A DNA stretch of 64,000 bases from an uncultured Chlorobiaceae bacterium (GCA_903940125.1 CAJAJL010000100.1:18763-82762), one strand, 5' to 3'; positions 8,429 through 16,566 are shown, counted from the first letter of the stretch. Notes: generated from the sequence alone by a model not told the origin. A program made the numbers and translations.

Positions 8429-9432
8429 GGTCTGGAGGCTTTTATCGCGAATGCACAGAGCAGCATGCCCGCAACAAGAAAATTCTGAGCAATTGCATTA
8501 TAGCGCACATCCATTGTGCCTGGTGAACGGATAAGAGAAAACTGCATAAAAAATTGAGGAATAATCAGCAAGCCGACAATAATTCCATAGAAGTTCTGGC
8601 CGATGATAAACATAGTGCCTGCCGCCAGAAGCTGACCTGTATTAATGAGCACTGCTGCCAGTATTGCCGCGTTGGTTTCTCCGAATACCACAGGGAGGGT
8701 TCTGATGCCGTTTTGCCGGTCGCCCTCAATTGATTTAAAATCATTTATCGTCATGGTGCCTGTGCTCGAAAGAGTAAAAAGTCCTGCCACAATAAGTGAA
8801 GGCTGAAGCGAGGCAAGTGTAAAAGTCGGGTTATAAGCGATTTCCCCCGCTATCCAGGGTATGATCAGGTATGAAATCGCGACGATGATATTTCCTGCCC
8901 AGAGTCGTTTTTTCAGCTTTATAGGGTTCGCACTGTAGAGGTGTGCATTAATAATGCCGATGATGACATACAATCCTATAAGTGGATGAATCAGATAACC
9001 GGTAATAACGGAAAGCACCGACCAGATGGCAATCAATATGGTGGCATTTTTCAGAGACATGGCTCCGCCGGGTATCGGACGGTTTGGTTCGTTGATTTCA
9101 TCAAGATCACGGTCAAAATAGTCGTTCAGCATCTGGCAGGTGCCACTTGCAAGAGGTCCTGTAAGGAGCATGCCGAGCATGAATTTTATGCCGAAAATCT
9201 TATTCCATCCGAAAGCACCGCTTGCAACAGCACCGCAGAGAAAGCTCCACATGACCGGAATCCAGGTAACCGGCTTGAGAAACCGGATAATGAGAGCAAG
9301 TTTGGAGACGTTTTCGGCAGGCATTGATCTTGCAGGAACCAGCTTTCTGACACTCAATGGCGTTTCAAACTCTTCGTTATCAGGTAGCGACTGACGCTCA
9401 GAATTGTTATTAAAACGAAAATCACTCACCAT
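8425..9432 (-). CDS. chlG: (bacterio)chlorophyll synthase, UbiA family
   Basis: 335 residues with about nine membrane helices. The first aspartate-rich motif is NDYFDRDLDEINEPNRP, the second NDFKSIEGDR; together with LPVVFGE they identify the chlorophyll synthase branch of UbiA prenyltransferases, which attaches phytyl, farnesyl or geranylgeranyl to a chlorophyllide. Green sulfur bacteria have three paralogs (for BChl a, BChl c and Chl a). Proximity to the twin ferredoxin genes recalls, from memory, the region of the Chl a enzyme in Chlorobaculum tepidum, so chlG is my preferred symbol; bchG or bchK cannot be excluded by eye. It heads a four-gene minus-strand run. The soluble N-terminal extension of about 45 residues is long for the family. 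Confidence 0.88.
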   Translation of the reverse strand: MVSDFRFNNNSERQSLPDNEEFETPLSVRKLVPARSMPAENVSKLALIIRFLKPVTWIPVMWSFLCGAVASGAFGWNKIFGIKFMLGMLLTGPLASGTCQMLNDYFDRDLDEINEPNRPIPGGAMSLKNATILIAIWSVLSVITGYLIHPLIGLYVIIGIINAHLYSANPIKLKKRLWAGNIIVAISYLIIPWIAGEIAYNPTFTLASLQPSLIVAGLFTLSSTGTMTINDFKSIEGDRQNGIRTLPVVFGETNAAILAAVLINTGQLLAAGTMFIIGQNFYGIIVGLLIIPQFFMQFSLIRSPGTMDVRYNAIAQNFLVAGMLLCAFAIKASRP

Positions 9433-9649
9433 TACTGACTTAGGTTTGAAAAATAGTGCCGGTATGAAAATAACATGTAAAACTAAAGAAAGGAATCAGA
9501 CTGCTTCAAAACTGACAAGTTTATGTTGAATACACTGAAATATCATGAGGATTTTTTATAAACTGAGTAAACAGGCTGAATTATCGAGTATAACGCTCGG
9601 TGTGACTGTTGGTTTATTTTCAGACAATCATTTTAAAGGGATATACTCC

Positions 9650-10111
9650 ATGCCAGGTCCAGGTTTGCTTAAGGATATGCAGAAGACTTTTCTGTTTCAT
9701 GCCATTGCCGCTCATTTCAGTAACGGGCTGATTCCAGTTGCAGTACTCTACCTTCTGTTGACCCTTTCAACAGGGAGCACTTATTTTGAACACACCGTCG
9801 AACATCTTATTCTCATAGTGGTACTGGCAATTCCTGTCTCTTTTTTGTCAGGCATAAACGACTGGAAAAAGAAGTATCGTGCGGCCAGGGCACCTATCTT
9901 TATAAAAAAAATCAGACTTTCATGTCTGCTCTTTGTTCTCTGTGTTTCAGCTGTTGGGATCAGGCTCAGCGTTCCTGACGTGATGAATCGCCAAGGCATT
10001 GAACACTGGCTCTATCTTGCGCTTCTATTGTCAATGCTTCCGGTTGTCACGCTTCTTGGTCACTATGGAGGCAAGCTTTCTGCCCAGCCTAAACCGCCCC
10101 AAAAACCCTGA
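9650..10111 (+). CDS. membrane protein, four predicted helices, function unknown
   Basis: 153 residues from ATG 9650, which is preceded by AAAGGG at about 9 bp; an in-frame ATG at 9545 would add 35 residues that look untranslated. Hydrophobic segments fall near residues 20-38, 48-66, 88-108 and 119-137. The pattern, with a histidine in the first segment (FLFHAIAAHFSNG) and a C-terminal HYGGKL, resembles DUF2231-like small membrane proteins sometimes found with Rieske or cytochrome genes. That comparison is from memory. It stands alone. Confidence 0.6.
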   Translation: MPGPGLLKDMQKTFLFHAIAAHFSNGLIPVAVLYLLLTLSTGSTYFEHTVEHLILIVVLAIPVSFLSGINDWKKKYRAARAPIFIKKIRLSCLLFVLCVSAVGIRLSVPDVMNRQGIEHWLYLALLLSMLPVVTLLGHYGGKLSAQPKPPQKP

Positions 10112-10288
10112 TGTACAGTGAGCTTTTTTATAAGCCATAATTTTGTTTCACACAAAACCAAGAAGAATAAGGTGTAATAAATTAGGAATAAAGGCTGTAA
10201 ATACTATAAATATTCTGTATTCTTAAAAAATCCTTAAAAAATAATTTGCTGATTATTATGACAATGGTTAAACTTTGTTTGATGCAGG

Positions 10289-10328
10289 TTAAAGATACCA
10301 CAGAGAGAAATCTCTGCTTCTTTTAACG
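10289..10328 (+). promoter_or_regulatory. nested hairpin, possible structured leader or small RNA element
   Basis: The inner stem CAGAGA/TCTCTG is closed by a GAAA tetraloop. An outer stem GTTAAA/TTTAAC surrounds an asymmetric internal loop. It is followed directly by GGAGG and an eight-T run. It does not match a riboswitch that I recognise; the T run would also allow a factor-independent terminator, but the stem is weak for that. Confidence 0.35.
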
Positions 10329-10481
10329 GAGGTTTTTTTTCAAAATCCCTCTCAGTTTATTCATTACGTTCATTTGTGTTCAAAGCGTAATCTTCAGGCG
10401 ATTGTCCATAGGGTGTGATTTGTTTGATCTAACATTGCGTTCCCTTGTATGGAAAGTTTTATGCTTATAAAGGATTTACCT

Positions 10482-10501
10482 TTTCGGTAATATTGCCGAA
10501 A
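10482..10501. promoter_or_regulatory. 20-bp imperfect palindrome, possible operator
   Basis: The two half-sites TTTCGG and CCGAAA surround TAATATTG, giving near-perfect dyad symmetry with a single asymmetric pair. It lies about 230 bp upstream of the cytochrome-porin start. The form suits a dimeric repressor or activator; no regulator can be named. Confidence 0.35.
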
Positions 10502-10729
10502 GTAAAATTTACGTTATAATTTTCGGGTAATCATATCCCGTTATGGCTTTTCTTGCGCAGAGTCTGAGTCAATACTTGTATTATTTTCAGAAATTCATAG
10601 AGCATCGTTTCATATGATTTGAGTAATAGATCGCTTTTTTCAGCCGATAGAGGTAGTGTTCTTTTCAGGGGGAGCATAGCTTTTTTATAAGTATGCTGTT
10701 ATTGATTTAATCACATAAACGGAGAGACA

Positions 10730-12130
10730 ATGACAATGGATGCCGGACCGGTTTCGGTCAGTACAAAAAAGAACAGGTGTAGATTTATTGTTCTTATCTG
10801 CAGTGCGGTATTGCTTATCGTTTTATCAGCTCAGGATAGTTTTGCCTTGCCGGTGTTCGCACGAAAATACCATACTGCGTGTTCAACCTGCCATATCGCG
10901 TTTCCTGCCCGGAATGGTTTTGGTGAAGCCTTCCGCAATAATGGATACCGCTTCCCTGATGGCACCGATGAGGATATGGTGAAGGAAGAGCCCATCAAGC
11001 TTGGTTCAGAAGCCTATAAGGATGTTTTTCCTGATGCGATCTGGCCATCCGATCTGCCCAATATGCCCTCTCTTGGATTCCTTGCAAAAAGTGGTGCTTC
11101 GATGACCAGAAACTCGGCTACTGGAAAGTACAGGGACGTAGGTGTTGACGAGGAACTGAATATTTTCTTTTCCGGTACCATAACCAAACAATTGAGTTAT
11201 ATCGGCGATCTGAATATTGATGGCGGAAACTATGGCCCAGATGCAGCAACCACAACATTGGGACGTCTGCAGTTCGTCTGGACTTTCAAGCCGGGGTTAA
11301 GTGTTGCATGGGGCACGGTCGGTTTTCCAGAACAGTTTGACTTGATTTCGACGCGTGCAGGTACTGACAAGGATGGCTATGCCGCAAGTCTGCCGAATCC
11401 AAACAGGGGTATTGAATTGAGAATAGCTGGCAATACCGGTGCCTGTGGCGGATATTCAATTCTAGCAGGAATTGGTCGGAATTCTGAAGTCGGTAATACT
11501 GATAGTAATGGCAATGATCTTGCGAATGCCAATATTGCCGATACAAGATTTGTCAGGGCAACCTGGAAGATCGGCGGAAATGGATTGTTGAGCGGTGTAG
11601 GCGGTTCGTATGGAGTTCAGGCTATAGGAATGGATGACTCCATAACTTTTGGTGTCGATTATGTCAACTCCGGTCAAGGAGCAAACACTGGCTCAGAAGA
11701 TTGGATTGATGGTCTTACCAAAACGGCATACTCTGGAGACGTAAGGATCAATTACGGTCCGGTGCGTGCTGTAGCCCAGTATGCCCGTTTTAATGAGGTG
11801 CTTAATGCATTGCCGTTGCCTGGAGCCGCTGAGGATGGTTCTGATATCGCCAGAGGTGGTTTTAATTATGGTAAACGAACAGCACTCTCTCTTGAGGCGG
11901 ATTACTGGATTTATCCATGGCTTTTTGGACTTGTTCGTTACGAGCATCTGCAGGATAATCTCAACGGCAGGATCAATAAGGTTATTCCCGGTATTGGTGT
12001 CCTGCTCAGACCAAATGTCAAGTTTGGGGTAGAGTATGTTTCTGTTTCGAAAGATGCTGCAGCAGAGGCCTCTGTGGCAGGCCAGGCGGCAGAAAACTCA
12101 ATAAATCTCTACACTCAGGTAGGTTTTTAA
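10730..12130 (+). CDS. Cyc2-like outer-membrane fused monoheme cytochrome c-porin
   Basis: 466 residues. A signal peptide (to about residue 42) precedes a short heme domain with a single CxxCH (CSTCH) in the context LPVFARKYHTACSTCHIAFP, followed by NGFGEAFRNNGY. The rest is alternating beta-strand sequence rich in glycine and aromatic residues, ending in F after LYTQVGF, as expected for a beta-barrel. This architecture, one heme at the mouth of a porin, is that of Cyc2, the outer-membrane Fe(II) oxidase, and of related uncharacterised cytochrome-porins. GGAGAG lies at a good distance from the ATG at 10730. Whether it oxidises iron cannot be read here; a non-Cyc2 relative is a real alternative. 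Confidence 0.72.
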   Translation: MTMDAGPVSVSTKKNRCRFIVLICSAVLLIVLSAQDSFALPVFARKYHTACSTCHIAFPARNGFGEAFRNNGYRFPDGTDEDMVKEEPIKLGSEAYKDVFPDAIWPSDLPNMPSLGFLAKSGASMTRNSATGKYRDVGVDEELNIFFSGTITKQLSYIGDLNIDGGNYGPDAATTTLGRLQFVWTFKPGLSVAWGTVGFPEQFDLISTRAGTDKDGYAASLPNPNRGIELRIAGNTGACGGYSILAGIGRNSEVGNTDSNGNDLANANIADTRFVRATWKIGGNGLLSGVGGSYGVQAIGMDDSITFGVDYVNSGQGANTGSEDWIDGLTKTAYSGDVRINYGPVRAVAQYARFNEVLNALPLPGAAEDGSDIARGGFNYGKRTALSLEADYWIYPWLFGLVRYEHLQDNLNGRINKVIPGIGVLLRPNVKFGVEYVSVSKDAAAEASVAGQAAENSINLYTQVGF

Positions 12131-12171
12131 CAGTTTTTGTTGTTCTTTGCTGGTTGTGTGTTGTGTGGAAA

Positions 12172-12226
12172 AGGCGTGTTTTCAATACCGGAGTATCCTC
12201 CGGCATTGGGGGCACGCTTTTTTTTT
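12172..12226 (+). terminator. factor-independent terminator after the cytochrome-porin
   Basis: A perfect CCGGAG/CTCCGG stem with TATC loop sits inside an outer GCGTG/CACGC stem and is followed by nine T residues. The position, 40 bp after the stop codon, fits. Confidence 0.85.
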
Positions 12227-12293
12227 GTCCAAAACCATTAACTTAATTTATCGTACGTTACTGCATTAATCATAACCATAACGTCATGCTTTC

Positions 12294-12920
12294 ATGCTCG
12301 ACAATCATGTTTTTCTGACATTTTTTACCACCTCAGTCATTCTTGCCCTCTCTCCAGGTCCCGATAACCTTTTCGTCATGGCACAGTCAGCCCAGAAGGG
12401 GCGCCTGTCCGGTCTGTTCGTTACTCTTGGTCTGGCAACAGGTCTCATCGGTCATACTATTGCTGTTGCCTTCGGTCTTGCCGCTATTGTTCGTACTTCG
12501 ACACTGGCGTTCAGCGTTCTGAAATTGATCGGTGCTGCATATCTTCTTTATCTTGCCTGGAAGGCTTTCAGGGCTGGTGCTGCAACAGCGAACAAAGACG
12601 AGGTACAGACACTTTCGAGGGCAAATCTCTACAGGAGGGGGATCATTATGAATCTTACGAATCCCAAGGTATCTCTTTTTTTTATGGCTTTTCTGCCGCA
12701 GTTTGCCGATCCCCGGCACGGTTCAATGATACTTCAGTTTTTTCAACTGGGTTGTGTTTTCATTATGGCGACTATGCTTGTCTTCAGTCTTATTAGTTTT
12801 ATTGCCGGTGGATTCGGTGAGAAGTTCAGCAACTCTGCTCTTGCACAGAAAATTGTCAACCGAACAGCTTCTGCAGTATTTCTCGGGCTTGCTGTTAAGC
12901 TGGCTCTATCAGAACGTTAA
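12294..12920 (+). CDS. LysE/RhtB-family amino-acid exporter
   Basis: 208 residues, six predicted membrane helices, with the family motif SPGPDNLFVMAQSAQKG at about residues 20-36 and NLTNPKVSLFFMAFLPQF in the middle. Members export lysine, homoserine, threonine or similar metabolites by proton antiport. The substrate is not predictable. It is preceded by the terminator of the cytochrome-porin gene and followed within 13 bp by the Rieske fusion, so those two may be cotranscribed. Confidence 0.92.
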   Translation: MLDNHVFLTFFTTSVILALSPGPDNLFVMAQSAQKGRLSGLFVTLGLATGLIGHTIAVAFGLAAIVRTSTLAFSVLKLIGAAYLLYLAWKAFRAGAATANKDEVQTLSRANLYRRGIIMNLTNPKVSLFFMAFLPQFADPRHGSMILQFFQLGCVFIMATMLVFSLISFIAGGFGEKFSNSALAQKIVNRTASAVFLGLAVKLALSER

Positions 12921-12932
12921 ACCGTTATAATC

Positions 12933-14045
12933 ATGCAATACATTCCTCTTATTCCCCTCTCGGAGCTTCCGGAAAACACCCATAAATCAGTAAAAAACGG
13001 CAACAGAACGATTGCGCTGTTTCATTACGAAGGAATTATATCTGCGCTTGACCACGCCTGTATCCATAAAGGGGGAGATCTGGGGGAGGGTTTCATCCAG
13101 ATACTTGATGACCGGGAGCATTATGTTGCCTGTCCCTGGCATGGATGGCAGTACAACCTGAAAACCGGTAAAGCTCCTCATGATTACAAGGATCGGCAGG
13201 CACTCTACGATGTCATTCTGCAGAACGGCATGATTTGCGTGTCGGAAAAACCGGTGACAGATGCTTACAGGGCCGAACACGAATCTGATCCCCTGGCCGA
13301 CTTGAGGAGCCTAAACTATCAAACTACAGCTACCTCTCTCAATGTCCTTGGAATTTCTACTACAAATATGAATTCCGATCTTCCGAGGCCTTCAACCTCA
13401 GAGACAGCATTGCAGAACGCTCTTGATATAGCGGTTTCAAAATTTGGTGCTCAAACGAAAATGATCAAACTCCGTGAGTTGAACTTTCGTCATTGTGAAG
13501 GCTACTACAGTCGTCATGAGAAAGCTTGCACATGGCCGTGTTCCATTTCAGAAATGGATGCAAATGATGGTATGAATGAAATTTACCGTTCCATTGTATT
13601 GTGGGCGGACGCCGTTATCCTTGCAACTCCAATCAGATGGGGGAATGCATCGTCGCTTTATTACAAGATGGCAGAACGGCTCAATACTGTCCAGAACCAG
13701 ATTACTATAAACGATAAGGTGCTTATTAAAAACAAAGTGGTATCGTTTATCATAACCGGTGGCCAGGACAATGTTCAGGGTGTTGCAGGACAGCTTAACT
13801 CATTTTTTGCTGATCTTGGTTTTACCTTTCCACCCTTCAACTATCTCGGCTGGAGCAGAGGCTGGATAGCCGAAGATATGGAAAACAATTACACCCGTTT
13901 TTTTAAGAACCGCTATGTTAAGCGATCAGTTATTGATCTGGTCACCAATACGGTCAAACTGGTCCAGCAAATCAAGCAGATGGATGTCTCTCATCTTCAA
14001 GCCCCGAAGCCGAAAATATCTGAGGCAGGAAGTCTTTCTGAATAG
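12933..14045 (+). CDS. Rieske [2Fe-2S] domain fused to NAD(P)H-dependent FMN reductase-like flavodoxin fold
   Basis: 370 residues. The first domain (about 1-105) has the Rieske ligand pairs CIHKGGDLGEG (C-x-H) and CPWHGWQYN (C-x-x-H), as in dioxygenase ferredoxins. The second (about 140-340) has a flavodoxin-like fold of the FMN reductase family, with LNVLGIS at its first strand, TPIRWGNASSLYYKMAERL around the flavin and FIITGGQDN. An insert with CEGYYSRHEKACTWPC adds three cysteines. Fusion of a soluble Rieske centre to a flavin reductase suggests a short electron chain from NAD(P)H via FMN to the cluster, or the reverse. The fusion is uncommon, and no partner oxygenase is next to it. Confidence 0.82.
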   Translation: MQYIPLIPLSELPENTHKSVKNGNRTIALFHYEGIISALDHACIHKGGDLGEGFIQILDDREHYVACPWHGWQYNLKTGKAPHDYKDRQALYDVILQNGMICVSEKPVTDAYRAEHESDPLADLRSLNYQTTATSLNVLGISTTNMNSDLPRPSTSETALQNALDIAVSKFGAQTKMIKLRELNFRHCEGYYSRHEKACTWPCSISEMDANDGMNEIYRSIVLWADAVILATPIRWGNASSLYYKMAERLNTVQNQITINDKVLIKNKVVSFIITGGQDNVQGVAGQLNSFFADLGFTFPPFNYLGWSRGWIAEDMENNYTRFFKNRYVKRSVIDLVTNTVKLVQQIKQMDVSHLQAPKPKISEAGSLSE

Positions 14046-14147
14046 AGAGAGTTAAAAGATATTCGCTGCCGGGCTTGATGCTTGCTTTTTATGACAAAAT
14101 TAATTACAATCAAAAGTACATAACATAATACAATATTTAAGATTTGT

Positions 14148-14390
14148 ATGGGTAGTATCAATTTCGAAGAAGATATAAGGCCGTTGTCCGAATTTCGCGC
14201 TAATACGGCATCTATGGTGAAACAGGTCAAAAAGACTGGGCGTCCTATGGTGCTGACTCAGCATGGGAAAAGTACTGTAGTCATTCTTGATGTCGGCCAT
14301 TACCAGTCTATGGTATCAAGCATTGAACAGGCCAAAGGGGTTAATGCCGCTTCAGTCTCAAGTGTACTGACGTCTGCTCTGAAACTGTAA
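14148..14390 (+). CDS. Phd/YefM-type antitoxin without adjacent toxin
   Basis: 80 residues. The N-terminal DNA-binding half includes IRPLSEFRANTASMV and the typical turn GRPMVLTQHGKSTVVILDV of Phd/YefM antitoxins; the C-terminal tail, which should neutralise a toxin, is short. No RelE, Doc or other toxin gene follows: the next frame is the carboxypeptidase 30 bp downstream. It may be a leftover antitoxin or a free regulator. Confidence 0.8.
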   Translation: MGSINFEEDIRPLSEFRANTASMVKQVKKTGRPMVLTQHGKSTVVILDVGHYQSMVSSIEQAKGVNAASVSSVLTSALKL

Positions 14391-14422
14391 GTACCTTTAT
14401 TTTGATTGAAATAATTGATTTG

Positions 14423-15592
14423 ATGATATTCACGATGCTTCCCTCACTGAAACATGCGATTCGTTTCTGCAGGAAACTTTTTCCTGTCTGCCTGCCGCCC
14501 ATAGCAAAAATTTTTACACTTTTTTCTGTTTCCCTCATAATATTGCCTTTTTCTCTGCTTGCCAGGACGGAGGATGAGTCATTTTGCTCTTCAGAACCGA
14601 TAAGTTCCTATATCCTCAAGGAGACAGGCTCCTCGTCACTCCTGATGGCAAAGGATATTGACAGGCCGGTCTCTCCTGCGAGCCTGACAAAAATTCTGAC
14701 CTGTACCATAGCAATTGAAAGCGGCAGGCTTGAACATGACGTGCTGATTACGGAAGAGTCAACGATGGTTGAACCTTCAAAAGCCGGCTTCAAGACTGGT
14801 GAAAAAATCAAGCTTCTCAATCTGGTCAAAGCAGCTATGGTCAATTCAAGTAACGATGCCGCATTTGCCATAGCCATATATCTTTCCGGCAATATTGATT
14901 CCTTTGCATCCGCCATGAACACAAAGGCAAAAATGATCGGAATGAAAAACTCCAGATTTACCAATCCTGCGGGTTTTGATAAAGGCATTTATGCGGGCAA
15001 TACCTCTACAGCCGGTGATCTTTTGCGCCTTACTGAATACGCGGTAAAAAACCCTGTTTTTAACGAAATAGCACGTCTTGACAAGGCTGTTTTCACCGAG
15101 GAGACAACCCATAAGGTATATTGTCTGAAAACCCACAACAAACTTCTCGATAAATACCCTTATGCAGTTGGCATCAAAACCGGTTTTACCAATAAGGCTG
15201 GCGGGTGTCTTATAGCCAGAGCTATCAAGAATAACAAGGATATTCTTCTGGTGATGCTTAACGCCAGAACTGATCGATGGAGTGTTGCTGAAAACATGTT
15301 TGATATGGCTTTTTTAGGCAGCAAACCCGACCCGGCGTTGATATTTCAAACATCCAATCGTGATACCGGTCGTGCGGAAGTTGTCTCTCCGAGAAAGACC
15401 GGCAATAGAAAGTACCATGTAACTAAGGCGGTTTTGAGGTCGAAAAGACATATGTTAGCCCTTTCCAGATCAAGTCATAAGGTCAAGAGGAATACCCTTG
15501 CTTTATCGCATTCAGGCAGGAAGCTCAAAAAGCATGATCTTGCTTTCTCAAAACAAGTCAGAAAAAATAAAAAGAGGATATCTCTTTCCTGA
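14423..15592 (+). CDS. dacA: D-alanyl-D-alanine carboxypeptidase (peptidase S11, PBP5/6 type) with basic repeat tail
   Basis: 389 residues from ATG 14423 (TTG 14402 and ATG 14435 are alternatives; none has a clear ribosome site). A signal anchor lies near residues 25-43. The three penicillin-binding motifs are present: SLTK, SSN and KTG (GIKTGFTN). It should trim the terminal D-alanine of peptidoglycan pentapeptides in the periplasm. Instead of the usual beta-rich PBP5 C-terminal domain, the last 50 or so residues are lysine/arginine-rich repeats built on LALS (for example MLALSRSSHKVKR, TLALSHSGRKLKK), which could bind membrane, teichoic-like polymer or peptidoglycan. Confidence 0.88.
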   Translation: MIFTMLPSLKHAIRFCRKLFPVCLPPIAKIFTLFSVSLIILPFSLLARTEDESFCSSEPISSYILKETGSSSLLMAKDIDRPVSPASLTKILTCTIAIESGRLEHDVLITEESTMVEPSKAGFKTGEKIKLLNLVKAAMVNSSNDAAFAIAIYLSGNIDSFASAMNTKAKMIGMKNSRFTNPAGFDKGIYAGNTSTAGDLLRLTEYAVKNPVFNEIARLDKAVFTEETTHKVYCLKTHNKLLDKYPYAVGIKTGFTNKAGGCLIARAIKNNKDILLVMLNARTDRWSVAENMFDMAFLGSKPDPALIFQTSNRDTGRAEVVSPRKTGNRKYHVTKAVLRSKRHMLALSRSSHKVKRNTLALSHSGRKLKKHDLAFSKQVRKNKKRISLS

Positions 15593-15626
15593 GTTGAAAG
15601 GCTCTTCCAAATAATACTCATATCGA

Positions 15627-15929
15627 ATGATCAGGCATATTGTAATGTGGCGACTCAGGGATAATGCACATGGTAACGATCGTCAAACCAATGCATATCT
15701 CATCAAGGAAAAACTTGAGGCACTTCGGGGAAAAATGCAGGGAATGACAGCTCTTGAAGTTGGAATTGATTTCAGCAGGAGTGAAAGTTCAGGTGATGTG
15801 GTGTTATATAGTGAATTCGTGAACAGGGAGGCTTTAAAAACCTATCAGGCACATCCTGAACACTTGGCATTGATTCCATTTATCGGTGATGCGACTACAG
15901 AACGAAGGATTGTTGATTACGAGGTTTAA
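15627..15929 (+). CDS. Dabb (stress-responsive alpha/beta barrel) domain protein
   Basis: 100 residues opening MIRHIVMWRLRDNA, the hallmark of the Dabb ferredoxin-like dimeric barrel. The second half has HPEHLALIPFIGDATTERRIVDYEV, also typical. The family is associated with stress responses and with some small-molecule cyclases; no specific activity can be given. A terminator follows. Confidence 0.85.
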   Translation: MIRHIVMWRLRDNAHGNDRQTNAYLIKEKLEALRGKMQGMTALEVGIDFSRSESSGDVVLYSEFVNREALKTYQAHPEHLALIPFIGDATTERRIVDYEV

Positions 15930-15976
15930 TCTTTCCTCCGCTGAAACACGGGTTTTCAACACAACATAAGAAATAA

Positions 15977-16009
15977 AAAAAGCGGATGTCTGAAAAACAT
16001 CCGCTTTTT
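15977..16009. terminator. bidirectional terminator between Dabb gene and ferredoxin
   Basis: The inverted repeat AGCGGATG/CATCCGCT has a nine-base loop and is flanked by an A run on one side and a T run on the other, so it can stop transcription from both convergent genes. Confidence 0.85.
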
Positions 16010-16031
16010 ATGTTGAGAATCGGTTTTGGGT

Positions 16032-16220
16032 TTATCCCTGAACGATGCACTCTGCAGGGCAGACTGCAGAGCAGGCTGGAGAGTCAGAATATCCAACGCA
16101 TTCGGTGCAGGTTGCAGCATCGATGACATAAACATCATCACCGGCAGAAATCGCATTGACCGGACAATCTGGTTCACAGGCTCCGCAGTAGGTACATTCT
16201 TCAGTAATGTAGAGTGCCAT
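16032..16220 (-). CDS. fdx: 2[4Fe-4S] ferredoxin
   Basis: 62 residues. First cluster site C9-C12-C15-C19 (CTYCGACEPDCP); second C38-C41-C50-C54, where the CxxC and the last cysteines are separated by eight residues (CTECVGYSDSPACSAVCP). This long spacer is characteristic of the ferredoxins of green sulfur and some purple bacteria, which accept electrons from the type I reaction centre and feed the reductive TCA cycle and FNR. A GAGGAA ribosome site precedes ATG 16220. A second copy follows upstream on the same strand. Confidence 0.96.
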   Translation of the reverse strand: MALYITEECTYCGACEPDCPVNAISAGDDVYVIDAATCTECVGYSDSPACSAVCPAECIVQG

Positions 16221-16377
16221 ATTAAATTCCTCGCTTAATAGTTTGAAAAATTAGAAAGAAAGAACGATTCGGGTGAATTTCGATTAATATAAGATTTTTT
16301 TTTAGCTCAAAAAAAACCTCTTCTCACTAAGGGCTTATTTTAAGCGGATGAGCATTGTTAAGGGAATTACCGTATAC

Positions 16378-16566
16378 TCAGACTTTGATGATGCAGTCAA
16401 CGGGGCAGACAGCGACGCATGCCGCTTCATCATGAAAGCCGATGCAGTCAATACAGATGGTTTCATCGATGTCATAACACTCTTCACCCGGGGTAATAGC
16501 ACTTACAGGACATTCAGGTTCGCATGCCCCGCAATATGTGCAGCTGTCAGTAATTCTATGTGCCAT
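16378..16566 (-). CDS. fdx: 2[4Fe-4S] ferredoxin, second copy
   Basis: 62 residues, starting MAHRITDSCTYCGAC. It has the same cysteine pattern as its neighbour, including the eight-residue insert (CIDCIGFHDEAACVAVCP). The two share most positions and form a tandem duplication separated by about 155 bp. The frame stays open for 31 more codons upstream, but the conserved family start is ATG 16566. No strong ribosome site is visible, unlike the first copy, so expression levels may differ. Confidence 0.95.
   Translation of the reverse strand: MAHRITDSCTYCGACEPECPVSAITPGEECYDIDETICIDCIGFHDEAACVAVCPVDCIIKV

Larger units (their letters stand above)
10112..10729. other. 618-bp intergenic region with structured elements upstream of the cytochrome-porin
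   Basis: There is no convincing coding frame. It holds a nested hairpin at 10289-10328 and an imperfect palindrome at 10482-10501, listed separately. The remainder is AT-rich. The length and structure suggest regulation of the downstream gene. Confidence 0.5.

Noticed and set aside
10289..10328. Known riboswitch (fluoride, TPP, SAM, cobalamin)
   Set aside because: None of the conserved core sequences that I know is present, so only a generic structured element is reported.
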